Assembly: GCA_035486355.1 (NCBI GenBank)
Contig: DATHNE010000164.1
Coordinates: 1-23,205, forward strand
Length of the DNA stretch: 23,205 nt
Reading direction: 5' to 3'
DNA from: Palsa-883 sp035486355
GTDB taxonomy: Bacteria; Pseudomonadota; Alphaproteobacteria; Acetobacterales; Acetobacteraceae
Positions 1 to 7,477 of the stretch are shown here, one piece after another. A program made the position numbers and the translations under genes. The notes beneath the pieces are model-generated. The model was not told where the DNA came from. It did not search any database and saw nothing but the letters and a program-made list of their open reading frames with translations. Each line of letters opens with the position of its first letter. The first letter of the stretch is position 1.

Positions 1-480
1 GCCGGCATCGCCAACGCCCGATCTTAGACAGGGAACGCCTCGGACGTATAATCGGAACTGCGGTAGCCAACCCGCGCATCAGAGCTTGATCACCGACGTC
101 TATAAGCCCTGCCTCCTCCCTTACGCGTTCATCCGCACCGGACACCACGGACCCGTGGAAGAAAAATCGCGCCCTGCCTCTTAAAAACGGACATCAGAGC
201 GTGCAGTTTTGAACAATCCGGTAGGTGACCCCGGGCACGGCGGCCCGCGGCGCCGAAGCACGTCGACCAGTCAACCACGGACGTGCTTGTGCTTTCGTTT
301 CGGGCGTGCAGCGCGTTTCAGTCTGGCGACAAGCCGGCGCGGCGCCGGATTGGGCGGCGCGGACCCCAGAACTCAAAGCCCCTCGACCCCTGTGGCCCTT
401 CGTGATTCTTTGTTCTTCCTCCGTGGTGAAGCCCTTGCCGTGCTGCCGCGAAGCCAGTCCTCGGAGTGAGGCTACCTTCC
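1..480. other. 480-bp stretch without a convincing gene
   Basis: No ORF here has a believable start, ribosome binding site and protein-like composition; the readable frames are Arg/Ala/Pro-rich shadows. What is visible: a sigma70-like promoter at 25-52 (listed separately); a 5-bp GC hairpin at 145-158; a perfect 9-bp inverted repeat, AAGCACGTC at 256-264 and GACGTGCTT at 280-288, with a 15-nt spacer; and a tract at about 388-428 that on the minus strand reads as short purine-rich units (CCACGG, AGGAAG, AACAAAG, CACGAAGG). That tract resembles the interspersed repeat type seen at 16217-16432. The downstream gene at 481 converges on this stretch, so nothing here is its promoter. Confidence 0.6.
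25..52 (+). promoter_or_regulatory. sigma70-type promoter with no gene behind it
   Basis: A -35 like TAGACA at 25-30 (5 of 6 consensus positions) and a perfect -10 TATAAT at 47-52 are separated by 16 bp. This is the best consensus promoter in the window. It fires rightward into a stretch with no protein gene and ends facing the convergent gene at 481-1341. It could drive a small RNA or be fortuitous. Confidence 0.45.
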
Positions 481-1341
481 CTACCCCGCCTTGTCCTGCG
501 TCTTCGTCGCGAAATCCCCGGCGTCGTGCCGCTCCCACAACTGCTCCGACGGATCTCCCTGCGTCCGATTGACCATCCGCCCGCGCTTCACCGCCGGCCG
601 CGCCCAGATCGCATCCGCCCAGCGCACCACATTCTTATACTGGTGCGCCGAGATGAATTCCGTCGCCCCATACTGCCCGAACTTCACCAGCCCGGCGTAC
701 CACGGCCAGCACGCCATATCCGCGATCGTATACATATCCCCGGTCAGGTACTCGGCCTCCGCCAACCGCTTGTCCAGCACATCCAGCAGCCGCTTCGTTT
801 CCATCGTGAACCGGTCGATCGCATACTCGATCTTCATCGGCGCATAGGCATAGAAATGTCCGAACCCGCCGCCCAGATACGGCGCGCTGCCCATCTGCCA
901 GAACAGCCACGACAGGCACTCCGCCCGCCGCTCATCGGTCGGCAGGAACGCGCCGAACTTTTCCGCCAGATGCATCAGGATTGCGCCGGACTCGAACAGG
1001 CGGATCGGCTTCCCCCCGCTGCGGTCCACCAGCGCCGGAATCTTGGAGTTCGGATTGATCCCAACAAAACCGCTTCCGAATTGATCACCCTCGCCGATGC
1101 GGATCAGCCAGGCATCGTATTCAGCCCCTTTGTGCCCTGCCGCCAACAGCTCCTCCAGCATCACCGTCACCTTCACCCCGTTCGGCGTGCCCTGCGAGTA
1201 GAGCTGCAACGGATGCTTCCCGACCGGTAACGCCTTCTCATGCTGCGCGCCCGCGGTCGGCCGGTTGATGTTGGCAAACCGCCCGGTGGCTGGTTTGTTC
1301 AGCCAAACCCTCGGCGGTGTGTACTCGACTGTGCTGGACAT
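481..1341 (-). CDS. yghU: YghU-type glutathione S-transferase / disulfide-bond oxidoreductase
   Basis: A 286-residue cytoplasmic protein of the nu-class glutathione transferase group, whose E. coli members YghU and YfcG bind two glutathiones and reduce disulfides or peroxides. The thioredoxin-fold half spans about residues 45-130. It holds the TPNG active-site segment (52-55), NPNSKIPAL (96-104) with the cis-proline, and ESGAILMHLAEK (117-128), the glutathione gamma-glutamyl site. The helical half follows, with the DMYTIADMACWPW segment typical of the group. Length matches E. coli YghU (about 288). The ATG at 1341 is chosen because GGAG lies 8 nt upstream and the protein then starts like its family; the 94 codons upstream in the same frame look non-coding. 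It is divergent from the MFS gene at 1596, sharing a 254-bp gap. Confidence 0.93.
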   Translation of the reverse strand: MSSTVEYTPPRVWLNKPATGRFANINRPTAGAQHEKALPVGKHPLQLYSQGTPNGVKVTVMLEELLAAGHKGAEYDAWLIRIGEGDQFGSGFVGINPNSKIPALVDRSGGKPIRLFESGAILMHLAEKFGAFLPTDERRAECLSWLFWQMGSAPYLGGGFGHFYAYAPMKIEYAIDRFTMETKRLLDVLDKRLAEAEYLTGDMYTIADMACWPWYAGLVKFGQYGATEFISAHQYKNVVRWADAIWARPAVKRGRMVNRTQGDPSEQLWERHDAGDFATKTQDKAG

Positions 1342-1549
1342 CTGTGACGCTCCGATCGTTTGGCCGGTAACGTGGCCCCACCCCTCCCCCGTTGCAAGCC
1401 GTCCTACCTGCCAGCAAACCCGACCCACCGCCCCACGCCACATCCCGCGCGAGGCGCCAGAATCTTCCTCAGTGGAACTCTGTGTGCACTCAATGAAACG
1501 CTGTGATCGCTGACCCTCTTTGCGCGCGCACCAGTGTCGCGCGCGCCAG

Positions 1550-1578
1550 TTGAACCCCTGCCCCATCCCCCCGATACT
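1550..1578 (+). promoter_or_regulatory. possible promoter for the MFS gene at 1596
   Basis: TTGAAC (1550-1555) and GATACT (1573-1578) with a 17-bp spacer each match 4 of 6 consensus bases. The start would leave a leader of only about 10 nt before the ATG at 1596, enough for the G-run at 1587-1592 that acts as ribosome binding site. A GCGCGC inverted repeat lies just upstream (about 1523-1546) and could be an operator or simply GC bias. Confidence 0.3.
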
Positions 1579-1595
1579 CCCCACCCGGGGGGAAC

Positions 1596-2906
1596 ATGAG
1601 CGTCGCATTAAATCACTGGTCATCCCGCCTCCCGATCTTCTACGGCTGGCTCGTCATCGGCGTCGCCTTCGTCACCATGGCCATTGCCAGCACCGCGCGC
1701 ACCGCCTTCTCCCTCCTCCTCCCACCCCTCCTCGCCGAGTTCCACTGGGACCGAGGCCTCGTCGCCGGCGCGTTCTCCTTCGGCTTCCTCATTTCCGCCA
1801 TCGTCGGTCCGTTGATCGGCCGCGTGATGGATCGCCACGGCCCGCGCGTCGTGATCGGCTGCGGCGTCATCCTGCTCACCGCCGGTCTCCTCCTTGCGCA
1901 GTTCATCCACCACGCCTGGCAGCTCTACGCCACGCTCGGCGTCCTCGTTGCTGGCGGCGCCAGTCTGATGACCTACACCGCGCATTCGCTGTTCCTGCCG
2001 CACTGGTTCCTGCGCTATCGCGGCCTCGCCATCAGCATCGCCTTCTCCGGTGCCGGCGTTGGCGCGATCATTCTGCTGCCGTGGCTGCAGACGATCATCG
2101 TGCGCGACGGCTGGCGCGCCTCCTGCACCGTCATGGGCTTGCTCGTGCTGTTCGTTCTCGGTCCGCTGACGTTGCTCACGCGCCGCCGCCCCGAGGACAT
2201 CGGCCTGCTCCCCGACGGCGCCTCGCACACCGACGGCGCACACGAACGCCGCCGCACATCCAGTATCATCGACCCCACCTGGACTGCGATCGACTGGACA
2301 CTCGCGCGTGCCGTGCGCACCGCCCGCTTCTGGTGGATCAACCTCGGTTATTTCTGCGCGCTGTTCGCCTGGTACGCCGTGCAGGTGCACCAAACGAAGT
2401 ACCTGATCGAGGTCGGCTTCACCCCGATCGTTGCCGCCTGGTCGCTGGGCATTGTCGCAGTCGTTGCGATCCCAGGGCAGATCGCCCTAGGTGCCCTCTC
2501 CGATCGCATCGGCCGCGAGACGGTCTGGACCGTCGCCTGCGCCGGCTTTGCGCTATGCTACGCCGCGCTGATCGCGCTGGAGCGCGGGCCTTCCTTTCTG
2601 CTGCTCTACCTGATGATTTTCGTCCAAGGCTTCCTCGGCTACGCGTTCACCTCCGTCATGGGCGCCATCGTAGCCGAGATCTTCGACGGCCCGCATTACG
2701 GTGCTATTTTCGGAGCAGTAACAGTCCCGCTTACCGCGGGCGGCGCCGCCGGCCCCTGGGTCGCCGGCGTGGTCCACGACATCACCGGCAGCTATCGCCC
2801 CGCCTTTCTGATCGCCATCGCCTGCTGCATGATTTCGGCTGCGTCCATCTGGATCGCCGCCCCGCGCAAGGTCCGCATGGTCCCCGGCCGCATCCCGCGC
2901 CTATAG
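1596..2906 (+). CDS. MFS transporter, OFA / monocarboxylate-like
   Basis: A 436-residue inner-membrane protein with about 12 hydrophobic segments and a central charged loop around residues 195-225. After the first helix pair it has GPLIGRVMDRHGPR (about 73-86), the MFS motif A position between TM2 and TM3. The opening FYGWLVIGVAFVTMAI and the gapped layout are typical of the oxalate/formate antiporter (OFA) and monocarboxylate porter branch, so an organic-anion substrate is the best guess; substrate cannot be read from sequence. A G-run followed by AAC precedes the ATG, supporting this start. It is divergent from the glutathione transferase and 75 bp upstream of lpxD on the same strand, with which it has no obvious functional link. 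Confidence 0.85.
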   Translation: MSVALNHWSSRLPIFYGWLVIGVAFVTMAIASTARTAFSLLLPPLLAEFHWDRGLVAGAFSFGFLISAIVGPLIGRVMDRHGPRVVIGCGVILLTAGLLLAQFIHHAWQLYATLGVLVAGGASLMTYTAHSLFLPHWFLRYRGLAISIAFSGAGVGAIILLPWLQTIIVRDGWRASCTVMGLLVLFVLGPLTLLTRRRPEDIGLLPDGASHTDGAHERRRTSSIIDPTWTAIDWTLARAVRTARFWWINLGYFCALFAWYAVQVHQTKYLIEVGFTPIVAAWSLGIVAVVAIPGQIALGALSDRIGRETVWTVACAGFALCYAALIALERGPSFLLLYLMIFVQGFLGYAFTSVMGAIVAEIFDGPHYGAIFGAVTVPLTAGGAAGPWVAGVVHDITGSYRPAFLIAIACCMISAASIWIAAPRKVRMVPGRIPRL

Positions 2907-2940
2907 CCCGCTACCGCGGCTCGCCTTCCCCGCCGCACCG

Positions 2941-2949
2941 TGCTACACT
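2941..2949 (+). promoter_or_regulatory. possible extended -10 element before lpxD
   Basis: TGCTACACT has the TG of an extended -10 followed by TACACT (4 of 6). No convincing -35 is present 17 bp upstream. The predicted transcript would begin some 25 nt before the lpxD ATG at 2982. An in-frame stop between the ATG at 2970 and 2982 excludes the earlier start. Confidence 0.3.
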
Positions 2950-2981
2950 TAGGCGCGCGTTGGCGCACGATGGGATCATAA

Positions 2982-4016
2982 ATGGCTCAGCCGACCCGCG
3001 TGGGAAATCCGCGCTTCTTTACCTGCACCGGGCCACACGGCATCGCCGCCGTCGCCAGTGCCGCAGGCTGCGAGACTCCGACCGGGCCCAGAATGTTATT
3101 CACTGGCCTCGCCTCCCTTGAAGCCGCTGGTCCCGACGATATCAGCCTCGCCGGCACCAGCCGCCACACCGCCTTGCTGCGTGAAACTCGTGCCGGCGCC
3201 GTTCTGGTCGCGCCGGATATGCAGGCCAGCGTGCCCGCCGGCTGCGTCGCCCTGGTGATGGCCAATCCCATCGCCGCCTGGGCTCAGGTGGCGTTGCTGT
3301 TTCATCCCACGCAGTCCGTCCATCCCGGCATCCATCGTTCCGCTGCCGTCGCGGATGACGCCGCCGTCGATCCCACCGCCGAGATCGGCCCCCAGGCCGT
3401 GATCGAGGCCGGCGCGATCATCGGCCCGCGCTGCCGCATTGGCCCTGGTGCCGTCATCGGTGAGGGCGTCACTCTGGGCCCCGACTGCCGCATCGGCGCG
3501 CAGGCCAGCCTCAGCCACGCCATCCTCGGCGCCCGCGTCTACATCTATCCCGGCGCCCGCATCGGCCAGGAAGGCTTCGGCTTCACCATCACCCCGCGCG
3601 GCTTCCAGACCGTCCCCCAGCTCGGCCTGGTGATCGTGGAGGACGATGTCGAGGTCGGCGCCAACACCACGATCGACCGCGGCTCGATGCGCGACACCGT
3701 CATCGGCGCTGGCACGCGCCTGGATAACCTGGTGCAGATCGCCCACAACGTGCATATCGGCCGGCACTGTGCCATCGCTGCGCTGACCGGCATCTCCGGC
3801 TCGGTCGAGATCGAGGATTTTGTCGCCGTTGGCGGGCAGGTCGGTTTCGCCGAGCATGTTCACGTCGGCACTCGCACCCGCATCGGCGCGCAATCCGGGG
3901 TCATGTCGAACCTGGAACCAGGATCGGTCGTCGTCGGCAGTCCCGCCCGCCCCTCGCGCGAGGTCTTCCGCGAGGTCGCCACCCTGCGCAAACTCGCCCG
4001 TGGCGCTCGCGCCTGA
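2982..4016 (+). CDS. lpxD: UDP-3-O-acylglucosamine N-acyltransferase (LpxD)
   Basis: 344 residues. LpxD transfers a hydroxyacyl chain from acyl carrier protein to the 2-amino group of UDP-3-O-acylglucosamine, the third step of lipid A synthesis, in the cytoplasm. The N-terminal uridine-binding domain (about 8-105) starts with RFFTCTGP, as in alphaproteobacterial LpxD. The left-handed beta-helix of hexapeptide repeats covers about 110-320 (IGPRCRIGPGAVIGEGVTLG and so on). Catalytic His is H255 in QIAHNV; GQEGFGF (195-201) is the expected substrate-binding turn. The helical C-terminus begins at about 322. The usual neighbours bamA, fabZ, lpxA and lpxB are absent, so this is a displaced gene or a second copy. 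The segment after the catalytic His reads AALTGISGS rather than the common GQxGIAGS, a modest divergence. Confidence 0.93.
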   Translation: MAQPTRVGNPRFFTCTGPHGIAAVASAAGCETPTGPRMLFTGLASLEAAGPDDISLAGTSRHTALLRETRAGAVLVAPDMQASVPAGCVALVMANPIAAWAQVALLFHPTQSVHPGIHRSAAVADDAAVDPTAEIGPQAVIEAGAIIGPRCRIGPGAVIGEGVTLGPDCRIGAQASLSHAILGARVYIYPGARIGQEGFGFTITPRGFQTVPQLGLVIVEDDVEVGANTTIDRGSMRDTVIGAGTRLDNLVQIAHNVHIGRHCAIAALTGISGSVEIEDFVAVGGQVGFAEHVHVGTRTRIGAQSGVMSNLEPGSVVVGSPARPSREVFREVATLRKLARGARA

Positions 4017-4027
4017 GTCCCGCCACC

Positions 4028-5446
4028 TCAGCTCGGCGCGCGCCGCAGCGCACCGACCAGCCCCGCCAACACCAGCGCAAGGGCAACCAGACAGATCAGG
4101 CTGGCGTCAAACGCCCTGGCGTACGCACCGGGCGATGAGGCGTGGCCCAACACCCCGAAGAACACCACACCAATCAACGCCACACCCAGCGCGTTGGCGA
4201 ACTGCTGCATGCTGACCAGCACCCCGGCCGCGGCCCCCGCGTCACGCGCCGGTAGTCCGGCCAGCACACTGGCGGCCAGCGGCGCCATCACCAACCCCAT
4301 TCCCGCGCCATCCAGCATCAACGCCGGCACCAGCCCCAGAACCGAGCCGCCCGCGCCCAGCCACCCAAGCCATACGCGCAGCGCCACCAATCCCAGCGCC
4401 ATGCCGAATGCGCCAAGCGCCAGCGGCGGCCGCCCCAACCGTCGCGCGATACGCCCGGCGCCGAGCGACGCGGCACTGAACGGACCAGCCAGCGCCGTGA
4501 ACATCAGGCCGGACTCCAGCGCGCTCAGCCCCCTGCCCTGCTGCAGATACAGCGATAGCACCAGGAAGAAGGACGCGATCCCAGAAAACAACGCCAGCGC
4601 CGCGAGCAACCCGACGCGAAACTGCGCCGCATGGAACAACACCGGATCGATCAGCGGCGCCGCGTGACGCCGTTGCTGGCGCGCGAAGATGCCGAACAGG
4701 ACCATCGCCGCAGCCAGCGAGACCCAGGTCCACGTCGGCCAGCCCTGCCGGCGCCCCTCGATCAGCGGCAGCAGCAGGGCGGTGATCGACACGGTGATCA
4801 ATGCGCCACCGACCCAATCCAACCGCCGGCGAACCGGTGCGCGTGACTCGGGCACGACCGAGGCCGCCAGAAACAGCGCCGCGGCCCCGACCGGAATATT
4901 GACCAGGAAACACGCGCGCCATCCCAGGCCCAGCACATCCGCCTGGATCAGCAACCCGCCAATCACCTGTCCGCAAGCCGAGGCCAGTCCCAGCACCACA
5001 CCATAAACGCCAAAAGCCCGTGCGCGATCGGGGCCGGCATAGACAATCCCAATGATCGCCAGCACCTGCGGTGCCAGCATCGCCGCGCCGACACCTTGCG
5101 CCGCGCGCCCGGCGATCAGCCAGGCTGCGTTCGGCGCCAAGCCGCACGCCGCCGATGCGAGCGTGAAAACCGTCAGTCCCAGCGCGAAGATGCGCCGCCG
5201 CCCGTGCAGATCACCCAGCCGCCCGCCGGTGACCAGCCCCGCCGCGTAGGTCAGCCCGTACCCGGCGACAATCCACTCGATGGTGGCCGCGCCCGCACCC
5301 ATATCCCGTTGCACAGAAGGAATAGATACATTCACGATGAAGAAATCCAGCACCACCATGAACGTCCCCGCGAGCAGCACGGGCAGCGCCAGCCAACGGC
5401 GCCATGCCAGCGCAACCGACAGCGGCGGGGCATCGACGGTGTTCAT
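4028..5446 (-). CDS. MFS exporter, DHA2 family (14 TM, drug:H+ antiporter)
   Basis: 472 residues with about 14 hydrophobic segments, the layout of the DHA2 (EmrB/QacA-like) subfamily. Motif A GGRLGDLHGRRR lies near residues 78-89 between TM2 and TM3. The TM1 motif D1-like LDFFIVNVSIPSV (about 30-42) and the GRAAQGVGAAML stretch are typical of DHA2 pumps. No adaptor (EmrA-like) protein is adjacent. The ATG at 5446 is preferred because GGAG sits 9 nt upstream; an in-frame ATG at 5455 would have that GGAG touching it. It follows the XRE regulator gene on the same strand after 133 bp that contain TTAC-type half-sites like those in the regulator promoter, so it is probably a regulatory target. Its 3' end converges on lpxD with an 11-bp gap. 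Confidence 0.88.
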   Translation of the reverse strand: MNTVDAPPLSVALAWRRWLALPVLLAGTFMVVLDFFIVNVSIPSVQRDMGAGAATIEWIVAGYGLTYAAGLVTGGRLGDLHGRRRIFALGLTVFTLASAACGLAPNAAWLIAGRAAQGVGAAMLAPQVLAIIGIVYAGPDRARAFGVYGVVLGLASACGQVIGGLLIQADVLGLGWRACFLVNIPVGAAALFLAASVVPESRAPVRRRLDWVGGALITVSITALLLPLIEGRRQGWPTWTWVSLAAAMVLFGIFARQQRRHAAPLIDPVLFHAAQFRVGLLAALALFSGIASFFLVLSLYLQQGRGLSALESGLMFTALAGPFSAASLGAGRIARRLGRPPLALGAFGMALGLVALRVWLGWLGAGGSVLGLVPALMLDGAGMGLVMAPLAASVLAGLPARDAGAAAGVLVSMQQFANALGVALIGVVFFGVLGHASSPGAYARAFDASLICLVALALVLAGLVGALRRAPS

Positions 5447-5461
5447 GCGATCCATCTCCAC

Positions 5462-5487
5462 GCACCGGTTTGTTGCGATTCCGGTGC
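5462..5487 (-). promoter_or_regulatory. inverted repeat abutting the exporter ribosome binding site
   Basis: GCACCGG (5462-5468) and CCGGTGC (5481-5487) form a perfect 7-bp inverted repeat with a 12-nt spacer, 2 nt upstream of the GGAG that serves the start at 5446. In the mRNA it would form a hairpin next to the ribosome binding site; at DNA level it could be an operator. Confidence 0.4.
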
Positions 5488-5523
5488 ATGATGATAGGAT
5501 CACCGAGGACGCGTGTGGCGTCG

Positions 5524-5553
5524 ATTACGTTACAGGTAATACCAACCGGTAAC
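5524..5553. promoter_or_regulatory. probable operator of the exporter gene (TTAC half-sites)
   Basis: ATTACGTT (5524-5531) faces CAGGTAAT (5533-5540), whose reverse complement is ATTACCTG; a further GGTAAC lies at 5548-5553. The ATTACCTG half is identical to the left end of the 33-bp palindrome in the regulator promoter (6436-6468), and ATTACG begins the other half in both places. Spacing of the halves differs: 17 bp overall here against 33 there. The site is 78-107 bp upstream of the exporter start, a normal promoter distance. That the XRE regulator at 5580-6401 binds here is inference. Confidence 0.5.
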
Positions 5554-5579
5554 AGAACAACAAACGCCGCCCACGACGC

Positions 5580-6401
5580 TTACACCTGCCGCGCGTCGTC
5601 GCGCCGCAATCCCGCACCGCGCTGCAGGATCTCCGCCGTTGCCTCATCCGCCGGATAGAAACATTCCAGTGCCAGCTCCGACAGCGTGATGTCGATCGGC
5701 GTGCCGAACATCGTCACCGTGCTGAAAAACGCCATCACGCCAGCATCGGTCGCCAGCTCGAACGGCAATACCATGCCACCGTAATCGCGTGCCGGGCGCG
5801 CGATGCGCGGCGGGCTCGGCGCCGGATAACCCCGTAGCTCCTCCAGCAACGCCCGCAACACCGGGTCCGCCGTCGCCTCCACCTGCCGGCGCAGCCGGTC
5901 CAGCAGATGCGTGCGCCATTCGACCAGGTTGACCGTGCGCGGTGCCAGGCCCGCCGGATGCAGCGCGACGCGCAGGACATTGACCGGCGGCACCAGCAGC
6001 GCCGGATCAACCCCCACCAGCAAAGGCGTCAGCGCAGTGTTCGCCGCCACCATGGTCCAGTGCCGATCCACCGCCAGGGCCGGATACGGCTCGTGGCCCA
6101 AGATTACCAGCTCCACCGCCTGATGCGCCGCGTGCAGCGCGGGATCCTCCAGCTTGCGCTCCGGAAAGTTCGGCGCGAACCCCGCGGCGGTCAGCAGGAT
6201 GTTGCGATCTCGCAGCGGAATCGCGAGCTGCTCCGCCAGGTTGAGCACCATCTCGCGTGAGGGCTGCGACCGTCCGGTTTCCAGGAAACTCAGATGCCGT
6301 GCCGAGATGTTGCCCTCCAGCGCGAGATCGAGCTGGCTGATATGTCGCCGCCGGCGCCATTCGCGCAGCAACGGGCCGAACTGGGATGCGGTGCGTGACA
6401 T
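5580..6401 (-). CDS. XRE-family regulator with MmyB-like ligand-binding domain
   Basis: 273 residues. The N-terminal helix-turn-helix covers about 8-62 (FGPLLREWRRRRHISQLDLA, then SARHLSFLETGRSQPSREMV as recognition and wing region). After AAGF at 72-75 comes the MmyB-like transcription regulator ligand-binding (MLTR) domain, about 90-265, marked by PALAVDRHWTMVAANTA, NVLRVALHPAGLAPRTVNL and the closing FFSTVTMFGTPIDITLSELALECFYPAD. This family usually represses neighbouring genes and responds to a small, possibly fatty-acid-like ligand in a PAS-like pocket; the ligand here is unknown. Divergent from the SnoaL-like gene (135-bp gap with a strong palindrome) and upstream of the DHA2 exporter on its own strand. 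Autoregulation is likely. Confidence 0.9.
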   Translation of the reverse strand: MSRTASQFGPLLREWRRRRHISQLDLALEGNISARHLSFLETGRSQPSREMVLNLAEQLAIPLRDRNILLTAAGFAPNFPERKLEDPALHAAHQAVELVILGHEPYPALAVDRHWTMVAANTALTPLLVGVDPALLVPPVNVLRVALHPAGLAPRTVNLVEWRTHLLDRLRRQVEATADPVLRALLEELRGYPAPSPPRIARPARDYGGMVLPFELATDAGVMAFFSTVTMFGTPIDITLSELALECFYPADEATAEILQRGAGLRRDDARQV

Positions 6402-6435
6402 GCGGGCAGATTACCGCGCGCGGTGCGGCGTCTCC

Positions 6436-6468
6436 ATTACCTGGGAGGTCATATACCTGCCACGTAAT
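6436..6468. promoter_or_regulatory. 33-bp palindromic operator between XRE regulator and SnoaL gene
   Basis: Left arm ATTACCTGGGAGGT (6436-6449) and right arm ACCTGCCACGTAAT (6455-6468) are inverted copies matching at 12 of 14 positions, with a 5-bp CATAT centre. It lies 35 bp upstream of the regulator ATG and 69 bp upstream of the SnoaL-like ATG, so one dimer or dimer pair could control both directions. Half-sites recur at 5524-5553 before the exporter. A short perfect palindrome, ACCGCGCGCGGT, lies at 6413-6424 nearer the regulator. Confidence 0.65.
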
Positions 6469-6536
6469 CGACGCGCCGGACGCGCCACGCTTTCTCTGCG
6501 CCCGGGAGAGATCGCCTCCCGCAGCAGGAGCATGCC

Positions 6537-6905
6537 ATGAACAACGTGAACGAAACCGTTATCGGCTACATCGCCGCGTGGAACGAGACCGACCCCGCCA
6601 AGCGTCGTGCCATCATCGCGCGGACCTGGGCCGAGGACGGCAGCTACCTCGACGGCCATCGCGACAGCATTGGTCACGCGGCGATCGATGGGATGATCGC
6701 CGCGGTGCAGGCGCACTTCCCCGGCTACTGCGTCCGCCTGTCCAGCGGCGTCGAGGCGCACCACGACCGCGTGCGCTTCAGTTGGACCGCCGGCGGCCAG
6801 CCCGACACGCCGCTGTTCTTCGGCGGCACCGACTTCGCGGTGTTGGCGCCCGACGGCCGCCTCCGCGCCGTCACCGGCTTCACCGACGCGATGCCGGCGA
6901 GCTAG
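6537..6905 (+). CDS. SnoaL-like (NTF2-fold) protein
   Basis: 122 residues of the nuclear transport factor 2 / SnoaL-like fold: an N-terminal helix pair (VIGYIAAWNETDPAKRRAIIARTWAEDGSYLDGHRDSIG), then the beta sheet. The family forms a conical pocket and includes isomerases, cyclases, hydratases and many proteins of unknown activity; no specific reaction can be assigned. AGGAG lies 8 nt before the ATG at 6537; an ATG 5 nt earlier is out of frame. Divergent from the XRE/MLTR regulator across the 33-bp palindrome, so it is probably the main regulated gene of that unit. A GC hairpin follows the stop. Confidence 0.85.
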   Translation: MNNVNETVIGYIAAWNETDPAKRRAIIARTWAEDGSYLDGHRDSIGHAAIDGMIAAVQAHFPGYCVRLSSGVEAHHDRVRFSWTAGGQPDTPLFFGGTDFAVLAPDGRLRAVTGFTDAMPAS

Positions 6906-6917
6906 CGGACGGGATGG

Positions 6918-6939
6918 CGGGGGCGCGGGATCGCCCCCG
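6918..6939 (+). terminator. GC-rich hairpin after the SnoaL-like gene
   Basis: CGGGGGCG (6918-6925) pairs perfectly with CGCCCCCG (6932-6939) around a 6-nt loop, 13 bp after the stop codon. There is no T-run, so it is at best a weak intrinsic terminator or an RNA-stabilising hairpin. Confidence 0.4.
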
Positions 6940-7031
6940 TCGTCGCGGTGTTATGATCCGAGCGATTGTCCCGGAGATGATACTGGGGCGATGATGATAC
7001 GGGAGAAACAGTCGAAGGAGCGGCTATCACC

Positions 7032-7427
7032 ATGGCGAAGAGCGCACCGACCAAGGGTGAATCCCCGTCGCGGCTGATCGACGCGCGGATTAAGGAACTG
7101 GATGACTGGAGGGGTAAGACGCTCGCCCATATCCGCGCGCTCATCAAGCAGGCGGTTCCTGAGGTGATCGAGGAGTGGAAGTGGCGCGGCGTTCCAGTGT
7201 GGTACCATAACGGAATGATCTGTACCGGCGAGACGTACAAAAGCGTGGTGAAACTGACCTTCGCCAAAGGGGCCAAGCTCAAGGACCCTTCAGGTCTGTT
7301 CAATTCCAGCCTTGAAGGCAACATCCGGCGCGCGATCGATATCCGTCAGGACGATGACCTCGATGCAAATGCCCTCAAGACCCTCATACGTGAGGCTGCG
7401 GCCCTGAACGGGCCGTCCGCCCAATAG
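7032..7427 (+). CDS. DUF1801 (YdhG-like) protein
   Basis: 131 residues. The pattern IDARIKELDDWRGKTLAHIRALIKQAVPEVIEEWKW, then VPVWYHNGMICTGETYKSVVKLTF and a C-terminal helical region is that of the DUF1801 / YdhG family, whose members are small cytoplasmic alpha/beta proteins of unsettled function, some iron-chaperone-like. GGAG lies 11 nt upstream of the ATG, somewhat far. It stands between the SnoaL hairpin and a convergent hydrolase gene 50 bp away. Codons look a little less G/C-ending than the neighbours (many AAG/GGT), but the difference is small. Confidence 0.8.
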   Translation: MAKSAPTKGESPSRLIDARIKELDDWRGKTLAHIRALIKQAVPEVIEEWKWRGVPVWYHNGMICTGETYKSVVKLTFAKGAKLKDPSGLFNSSLEGNIRRAIDIRQDDDLDANALKTLIREAAALNGPSAQ

Positions 7428-7477
7428 TCGCATGCGGTGGAGAGGATGCCGTTCGGCGCGAGCCGACCGGCCGACAG

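Noticed and set aside
145..158. Intrinsic terminator at CCACG-GACC-CGTGG
   Set aside because: Followed by an A-run rather than a T-run on the plus strand, and the T-run on the minus strand precedes the hairpin; wrong polarity in both directions.
1520..3121. 533-codon plus-strand open frame overlapping the MFS gene and lpxD start
   Set aside because: Arg/His/Pro-rich out-of-frame reading of two clear genes.
7452..7465. Bidirectional terminator between the DUF1801 gene and the convergent hydrolase
   Set aside because: Only a 5-bp TCGGC/GCCGA stem without a T-run; too weak to call.
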